The notes under the pieces: generated by a model
Told to the model about the DNA's origin: nothing
Seen by the model: the letters and a program-made list of their open reading frames with translations, nothing else
Database searches by the model: none
Part shown: positions 40,748 through 64,000 of the stretch, in pieces
How positions within the stretch are numbered: position 1 is the first letter of the stretch
Layout: each line of letters begins with the position of its first letter
Assembly (NCBI RefSeq): GCF_052324685.1
Contig: NC_135218.1
Span: 10,874,516-10,938,515, forward strand
Direction of reading: 5' to 3'
Origin: Brachyhypopomus gauderio
Lineage: Eukaryota > Chordata > Actinopteri > Gymnotiformes > Hypopomidae
Length of the DNA: 64,000 bases
Translations under genes and position numbers: made by a program

Positions 40748-42595
40748 GGCTCGTTAGTCTTTAGGCACTGAAATAAAAATCTCCATGAACGAATTAACTG
40801 ACGGTGCACATCCCAGGCTTGTCGGTGGTTTTTCTCCCCGAGTCAGAGGTCCTGTTTTTTTTTTCGCTTGATTTTAAGTTTCTCCACAATCTACATGTCT
40901 TTACCAAGAGCCAAGAAGTCTAAAAAAATGAACAACAAAAAAGAAAATGATCCAAATTTGAAGCGTGATGTGAGAGACTTTCTTCCTGGGCCTTACTACC
41001 TGCTGAGGTCTTTTTCTTATTTTAAGAAGAGGAAGATGAAGATGTGGATATTCAGCCTCTCACTGCACATGAGGAATGTTAAAGGTTGCCTACAGCATTG
41101 CAATGCAGGCACATAATTTTCTGTAACCCAGTGGAAAAGGGGACACAAGAAGCCAAATGAATCGTTGTATCAACCAAAGTTGCGTATGTGCTGACGGTAT
41201 CTTCAATTGTCAAGCTGGGGAAAAATTGCATATAAATATATATATACAGAAATTGAGAAATATATGCAAAACTGAGGTTTTATTTTACCGCATCCCCTCT
41301 GCATTTACCTGGCGTTCTCTGAAAGGGTTTTCAATTATGTGCCTCCTGTGAGGAATAGCTTCTTCTCACAATACTTGATCGTAATACTCCAACCTCACCC
41401 CCCTCCCCCGTTCTAAAAAGGAGGCTTTCGTTTATCGACTAAACATAGACTCTGATGGCATGTCCACGCACGTGGCCGTCAACTAAATGCCCTGACATTT
41501 TGGCAAGAATTTTACATGTATTTCACTTTAGGCTTTATTCTAAAGGCCTGGGGTAGACAGTACAGGCTGAATTATAAAGTTATGTGGGGAGGGTGATTAC
41601 ACTGCTGATCTTTAATATTGTGCTGCTCTCTCTGAAATGTTAGCACTAGCTGCCTTTCTGCCCCAAGAGCGGTGAAAGGGGGCTTGTGAGTGGGTTTGGT
41701 TTTAAAGGTGGTACACATTCATGCCTTGTCCAAAAAGGCGCTGAGGTTTAATATTAAATGGCATTTCCTTAGTTGAGACCATGTTTTCAATGTTAAATGC
41801 TTCTGAATATTGGTTTGGCATATTTTCAGTGGATATTTCTTAAGGGTGTTGCGCTTCTCTTCAAAGGGCCGATGGAGAGGCATATCGAGCCACTGCTCGA
41901 AAGTGGTGCTAAATTTATGAGACTTGAAAAAGGCTGCAGTGCTTGACATGGGTGAAAATCCTTCCCTCAAACCCTGGGGCGTCCTTACACTGTCGGTGAA
42001 TACCAGATTACTCTGCCCGAATTGCTACCCTGTGGTGAATTAGCAATTTTTATTGGTTGTGGCATTATTTTGCTTGTCAGCTGATTCAGTGCAAAATTCT
42101 GACAGACGTAAACATGCTTCATATTTGGAGGATGTTACCGACACAGTTCGCTCTCTGTGTTTATAAATTTTACCAAAACAGTCAGTATACATTATCTATC
42201 TTGTGCTTTTCTGTGGAATATCAGCATGCAAATGGCTTTAAAAATCTGCAAAATGGAAATCTGTTGGTTAGTCAAGATTTGCTTCTCTCATCAGTCTGTA
42301 GAGCTGGGATGAGTACATGCTTGATATCCTGCTATAAAATATAGGACAACATGGAGCCTAGAATTATGACATACCGGCCAATGCACTTTTTTTTACTTGC
42401 CACGTTATTAAAATAGCATCCATTTTAAAAAGTAAATTTTCAGTGATGTTGCATAGATGTAAATAGTCATGTACTATCTGCAAAATACAATACATAACTT
42501 TGTGTTCTGATATTTATCATGGCAATACGTGCAACACCAGATTTTGAAACATGATTTAAATCAAAGACAATAAAGAACTGAAGCCTGATTGGGGA
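40748..42595 (+). other. usp4: usp4 3' UTR with two candidate poly(A) signals
   Basis: AATAAA at 40772-40777 lies only 25 nt after the stop codon. A second AATAAA lies at 42569-42574. The 1.8 kb between has no conserved coding sequence and is AT-rich, as expected of a long 3' UTR. Which signal is used cannot be told. Confidence 0.55.
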
Positions 42596-43168
42596 GTTAT
42601 TTAGTCGTTTGATCATTTAAATTTGGCACGTTGGAAAGAGTGAATGTTGCAATGAACACAGGTTACATTGCTACATTCTTTCATAGCCCCAAGACCACCA
42701 GGTTTAATTTATAATTTAGGTTTATAATTCTACACTGGTGTTTGATCCCACTATCATAATTGAGTTTAGTTGTCTGTGGAGAGTGTTGCATAGTCTATCT
42801 GAAATACAGCAGAGGAACAATGAAAGTTGAGACTGGATACAAGTACACATGACTCAGCAATAACACTAGTTGCCAAGGGACTACATTAATATGCAATGTG
42901 CTTCTCTTAGCAACACAATGTAGGACAAGGGAAAATTGTACCTGTAATATTGTACCTGTAGCTCTAGTATTACATAAACTTAACATATGTTGCATCTTAT
43001 ATGATCATTTACCTGTGGTTTAAACCAGACGTATTTAGTTCCAGTTCTGGGCACCTAGAGTCTAGTATATTATGAGTTTACCCCTAATAAAACACACCTA
43101 ATTATCATGGTAGCTTTAATAAGAATGTAATAAAAACAAGAACTCCCAAAACTCAACCTTTTAAACCA
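42596..43168. other. Convergent gap between usp4 and gpx1
   Basis: AT-rich sequence between two converging transcripts. I see no gene or strong repeat in it. Confidence 0.55.
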
Positions 43169-43174
43169 TTTATT
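43169..43174 (-). other. gpx1: gpx1 poly(A) signal
   Basis: AATAAA on the minus strand, about 190 nt after the gpx1 stop codon and 58 nt past the SECIS element. The order stop, SECIS, poly(A) signal is the expected one. Confidence 0.75.
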
Positions 43175-43231
43175 GAGTTGTGTGTAAAAGACACGCTGTG
43201 CCATACACGGGCCCCGTGCAGCTGTCGAGTT

Positions 43232-43302
43232 GCGACTTTTACAGAGCATCGGACATCCTTCTACATCACTTTTAAAGGAGATCTTCATGAAGTAAGAGTC
43301 CC
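43232..43302 (-). ncRNA. gpx1: SECIS element of gpx1
   Basis: On the minus strand, the 5' quartet strand AUGA (43288-43285) faces CGAUG (43251-43247), giving the tandem G-A core. A helix of GATCTCCTT with AAGGATGTC joins them to a loop containing AAAA. The lower stem pairs GACTCTTAC with GTAAAAGTC with one mismatch. This is the standard SECIS layout, required to recode the in-frame UGA in gpx1. It sits 62 nt after the stop codon. The fold was drawn by eye, not computed. Confidence 0.85.
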
Positions 43303-43364
43303 AACACAGCAGCACCGCGCACACGAGGGCACAACCGTGTGACTCCTGCAGGCTCAGTGCGCGT

Positions 43365-44038
43365 TTAGCTGGCGATGTTGAGGAGCTTCTTTATGTCCCC
43401 TTCAACGTTGCTGGTGAGGAATCTTCTACTGTATCGTTTGAACGGAGTCCCGTCAGGCGCGATGAGGAACTTCTCGAAGTTCCAGGCGACGTCGTTGCGA
43501 CAGACGGGACTCCAGATGATGTTCGTGGGGTCGGTCATGAGCGCCGATGGATCATCACTAGGGAAAGGAAGCTTCTTCTTGAGGAAGACGAACAGCGGGT
43601 GAGCGGCGGCGCCGTTGACGTCAACCTTCTCCAGGAGTTGGAATTTTGGTTCAAATCCATTCCCCGGACGGACGTATTTGAGAGACATCAGTATCTCTTC
43701 GTTCTTACAGTTTTCCTGAAAAGAGAATGAACGTGGAATTAAGTAAGTCGACATCTCGCACACCTGCCTCCTGATGCACTGAAGCTTTGCATTACAAACA
43801 TATCCAAACATAATCAGGTTACCTGATGGCCAAACTGGTTGCAGGGTACTCCCAAAACCACAAGCCCCTTCTCGGAGAACCGTTCGTGGAGCTCGTTCAT
43901 CTGGGTGTAATCCCTGGTGGTCGTACCTCAAAGAGACGCCACGTTCTCGATAAGAACCACCTTGCCCTGCAGAGACGAACACTTAAACTCCGCTCCCGCT
44001 AGAGTCTTCGCCGTAATATCGTAAAACGACTTAGCCAT
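43365..44038 (-). CDS. gpx1: Glutathione peroxidase 1 (selenoprotein), 2 coding exons
   Basis: Exons on the minus strand: 44038-43823 and 43715-43365; 188 aa when UGA at 43930-43928 is read as selenocysteine. The cytosolic enzyme reduces H2O2 and small hydroperoxides with glutathione. Sec37 lies in VASLUGTT; the other catalytic residues Gln72 ([10 protein letters not shown]) and Trp150 ([10 protein letters not shown]) are spaced from it exactly as in the family (+35, +113). [17 protein letters not shown] and RYSRRF are diagnostic of GPX1. The start codon fits the family, and the 12-residue shorter N-terminus than in human is normal for fish. The UGA is not a mutation, because a SECIS follows. 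The gene is transcribed away from fancd2 and toward usp4. It could be the a or b teleost copy. Confidence 0.95.
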
Positions 44039-44687
44039 GTTTGGATAAACAAACTTCTCTCGACACACTTGATCTTCTAAACTGGGGAACTTGCGGGAAC
44101 GCGTTAATAAAGTTAAATTGGGTTGAGGGGCGGTTACTGGGAGAGTGACGCCCCCAAAGTTTAGGTAACGTCGTACATTTTTGATCTCAATAGATCCCGG
44201 GGAATTAACATCTTTTCCTGAAAATCAAAAATTAAATTACATTTTAAATGTATATTAAATATATAAACATATAAGCACTCTGTCACATAACTACAAAAGG
44301 TATGTGCGAATACAATGAAATGTTCTTGTTATATTCGTTTTTTTTAAAATAAGAGTTGTACAACGACCCCTTACAGTTTACAAACGTTGGCGCGGGAATC
44401 CTCGCTGAAGCGCAAGTCTGGACCTTTGAGCTATCAGGAGCAAACGCGTCCCGCAACAGACAGCAACGTATGTTTATTCTTTATTCTCTTATTCATTTCA
44501 GACGTAATAAGGCAGCAGTAACCCCCATAACCAAGCTATCGAGCTAACTCGACAAGAAGTAATATTCAGCATGACAGGCGATAATGTTTTCAGTCTAGCT
44601 AGGGTTAGCATGCAAGCTAAAGGAGTGACCCGGAGTGACTGTGTGTCTGTAGCAGGTGAAGGGGAGACGCGCCTGTGTTAGTGGAGA
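44039..44687. promoter_or_regulatory. Shared gpx1-fancd2 divergent promoter interval
   Basis: Only 649 bp separate the two opposite start codons. TTGGCGCGGGAA at 44387-44398 is a strong E2F-type site; E2F control of FANCD2 in S phase is established in mammals. A second GCGGGAACGCG word lies at about 44092. AGCTAGGGTTAGCATGCAAGCTAA at about 44597 resembles words at the other promoters. No TATA box is evident. Shared use of the interval is inferred. Confidence 0.6.
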
Positions 44688-61579
<16,892 letters not shown>

Positions 61580-61870
61580 TTGAAAAGAAACTGCAAACTC
61601 TTAACCTCTTTAAAACCATATATGGCCTGTCTGCAAAATCTTTGACACATCCAGTATATCTCTTTAGTTTACTCTCCCATCACTATGATTAAGCTGGATA
61701 AACTTCCTTGTGAAAAATTTCTAAATTGGGACAAGGTCCTTATGGCAGAAACAGATTAATTGTTTTTTGGAAATACTGTCAAGTTTGTGTTTGTAAACAT
61801 TTTCAAATGTTTGTGTGATCACTTTTGATATTTATCTCAGTATAAAACAATAAACTGCTGTCTTTTTGCG
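61580..61870 (+). other. fancd2: fancd2 3' UTR with poly(A) signal
   Basis: A short AT-rich UTR with AATAAA at 61849-61854. The likely end is about 430 bp upstream of the tex264 start codon. Confidence 0.7.
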
Positions 61871-62305
61871 TGTTGCTTGTAAAATTGTCATAATTGTGTG
61901 CTGTTTACATTGTAACCTCACAATCCATAGTGGTAAACAAATTAGTTAATTAAAACAAAGAAAGTTAAAAACCAGTGAAATAAACATAAGAGGAACGTTT
62001 AAATTGGGGTTTGTTTGACAGCGTGCCCTGAGCCTCATGACTTTAATTTTGAAAGGCCCCTCCGTATAGAAACGAGGTACAACCAGGAAGCGACTCTGTT
62101 GTGGGAAATCAGCGGTCTGCTGTGTCAACAGCCACGAGTGGAACAATTTCTCTCAAAACGACAGATGCAGTAACTCCGAATTTACAAGAGTTCAACCTTG
62201 TTTGGCGTTTAGCTGTCTGTGATATTTAATAAGTACTGTCTAGCGTCGCAGTGATCGGAGATTGGGAGTTTGCGGACACACAATATAACAGGATAATCCC
62301 AAAAA
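61871..62305 (+). promoter_or_regulatory. tex264: Interval between fancd2 and tex264, probable tex264 promoter/5' UTR
   Basis: The first 100 bp are AT-rich. From about 62040 the sequence is more balanced. There is no clear TATA or CCAAT box and no visible splice site before the ATG, so the 5' UTR may be continuous with the first coding exon. Confidence 0.4.
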
Positions 62306-62563
62306 ATGTCCGACTTTGTCATTTTAACACTGATTTTAGTTTTGGTCATTTGCCTGATCCTGACCATCGCTGGTTTCGTGTTTTACTCCGGGTTTCTCTC
62401 CGAGATCGTCATTCGGACAGGATCTCCCCCGGTAAAAAATATTACGATTGCCTACAAATTCAAGAAAGGCTCTTACAAGGACAGCGGGAGTGCTTTCACG
62501 GAAAGCTGCAGTATTAGTCCAGATCTGTGTTCTGTGGGTGTTTATTATGATGACCCCAATCAG
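62306..62563 (+). CDS. tex264: TEX264 ER-phagy receptor, first coding exon (partial gene)
   Basis: Eighty-six codons end exactly at CAG before GTGAGT at 62564; the rest of the gene lies beyond the window. TEX264 is a single-pass ER protein that binds LC3/GABARAP to drive ER-phagy and, with p97/VCP, helps repair DNA-protein crosslinks. The N-terminal hydrophobic helix (about 5-27, FVILTLILVLVICLILTIAG) is the membrane anchor. It is followed by GSPPVKNITIAYKF and FTESCSIS...VGVYYDDPNQ, the start of the gyrase-inhibitor-like domain and close to the human protein. The ATG fits the family start (MSD). The LC3-interacting motif at the C-terminus is not in the window. Confidence 0.92.
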
Positions 62564-64000
62564 GTGAGTGAGTGAGTGTGTGTGTGTGTGCGTGCGTGCG
62601 TGCAGGTACCTGTGCTGACACGATTCTTGCGCTAGGTCAGTGTAAAAGTACATGTCACTACTTTACTCTAGTCTTGCAGATTTTTGCAGACCCTCCGAGA
62701 GTAACTTATACACTGAGTGTTTTTGTAAATTATTTACAGTGGTGTTCTTCTGACATCCGTCCATACTCCGCCCAGATTTGTTGTCCTTTAGTTTTTTTTA
62801 GGGGGTTTTTGTGCACTTTATTGGATGTTACATGATGTACTAGAACATGCTTCTATTTTAAAGTTTGCAGTCGTGTGTCTGTCAGTATGAAGGGAGGGTT
62901 TAAACAGAATGTTCCTCATTTTTGTGCGTGACAGCAGACTAAAGACTGTATTTAGCCAAGAACTCAAGTCTGCATAACAGATGATTGTGGGAGGTGTCCT
63001 GGCTGCATGCTACATTCACAAATATAACTGGGCTCATGAGAGCTTCCTGGTCAAAACACTGCGTACCATAAAAAAAAACATACTGCAGTAGGAATGGAAC
63101 AGAACCTAATGCAGAACTTCAACAAACTTGTCCACGTGTTTGGGAATTAACTGGAAAAGATGAACAAGGCTATTGTATTGTCAAGTATTGTCACTGGTTT
63201 TGCTATTGTAATACAGGTCCTTTGCCCCATGACAGTCATTGTCAGTAATTGGCATGAAGAGCTGTCTTGCTGCCAGTGGTGGCTATGCTAATCTGGTGTT
63301 GGCTGGTTTTTAGTGTCAGCACATTTCTGGTGTGGAGAATCACAACACCCCGCTCATGGTTGACTACTTGTAGATAGTCCCCAGGGACCGGTCCCCTGTA
63401 AGCACACATTCTGTTGTGGTGGCCATAGCCGTCCTCTGCTCCACCCTGTTAAAGAGGACTTATGCTGTCCTGTCAATGAGAGCAGCGAATACAGCATGCT
63501 CAGGTTTCGTGTTCAGGTTGAGCTTGGGCACCATACGCAGGTGGTTAGGTGCAGAGAACTCCAAGCTGCAGTCATACAAGACAGACCCAAAAAACACACC
63601 ACTGATCGTTCCGTAGTAACATTGGTCCATAGTTTGCACGTATGTTCAGATCCTGACCATGTAGGCTTCTGCGTCTTCTCATTTCTACTGTGTCACCCTA
63701 AATTAAAAAAATGGCATTTGGCCTTCTGGGATTTGGCCATATTAAAATGTAATGCACTGTTAATCTTGTGCAGGTTCTCAATATTAGGGATGAGGAGGAA
63801 ATCCTAAGAAAAGGATATTGCATTTTGAAATGGCTGCAGATAGCTATGACGGGCATGTAGCAGAGGACACTGTGGAGTCTTCTCAGCACGGCCACACCTT
63901 AATAAAACCCAGCACCAGGGTGTGATTGGAATGAAGTCTGAATTTGTGCTCATAATCTGGGAGCAGTAGGAGCCAGGAATAAGGCCAGAGGCTCAACAGC
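62564..64000 (+). other. tex264: tex264 intron 1 (incomplete)
   Basis: A GTGAGTGAG donor is followed by a short TG/TGCG run. The rest, to the window end, shows no conserved exon or clear repeat. Some or all of it is intron. Confidence 0.6.

Noticed and set aside
43928-43930. In-frame TGA in gpx1 as a nonsense mutation or pseudogene mark
   Set aside because: Position, surrounding residues and the downstream SECIS show it is the selenocysteine codon.

Overview
This is a stretch of vertebrate nuclear genome, almost certainly from a ray-finned (teleost) fish. The genes are split into many short exons with GT-AG introns. Dinucleotide arrays, above all (CA/TG)n, are very dense. Tc1-like and hAT-like DNA transposons of the kinds common in fish are present. 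The six genes have clear vertebrate orthologues. I cannot fix the species from the sequence alone.

Layout. 1-8.1 kb is intergenic: simple repeats and a broken Tc1 copy. 8.9-13.8 kb (+) is ip6k2 (inositol hexakisphosphate kinase), 5 coding exons. 13.8-23.5 kb is intergenic, with a 364-bp MITE, a decayed Tc1 transposon and microsatellites. 23.5-27.1 kb (+) is emc3 (ER membrane complex subunit 3), 8 coding exons. 28.3-42.6 kb (+) is usp4 (ubiquitin hydrolase), 22 coding exons; its 4.2-kb intron 19 holds a 988-bp hAT-type element and a separate tower of transposons nested inside one another. 43.2-44.04 kb (-) is gpx1 (selenoprotein glutathione peroxidase), with an in-frame UGA selenocysteine codon and a recognisable SECIS element. 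44.69-61.86 kb (+) is fancd2, 43 coding exons, head-to-head with gpx1 across a 649-bp interval. 62.3 kb to the window end (+) is the first coding exon of tex264 (ER-phagy receptor), cut off by the window edge.

I rebuilt the exons by hand from splice sites, reading phase and family similarity. The predicted lengths match the families: IP6K2 447 aa, EMC3 261 aa, USP4 1008 aa, GPX1 188 aa, FANCD2 1442 aa. All joins keep phase. One fancd2 intron (intron 27) has no usable GT donor and may be GC-AG. In human these genes lie on 3p21 (IP6K2, USP4, GPX1, TEX264) and 3p25 (EMC3, FANCD2), so the window interleaves two human 3p blocks.

The genes are not an operon and act in different processes (inositol pyrophosphate signalling, membrane protein insertion, deubiquitination, peroxide detoxification, interstrand crosslink repair, ER-phagy). 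The main non-genic signals are: (i) fancd2 acceptors built on long (TG)n arrays or minisatellites, (ii) nested transposons with intact target-site duplications in usp4 intron 19, including a family that seems to make 6-bp duplications, and (iii) clusters of GCTAGC/GCTAAC-type words around the promoters. I found no clear undescribed molecular system; the repeat-built splice sites of fancd2 are the most unusual feature.
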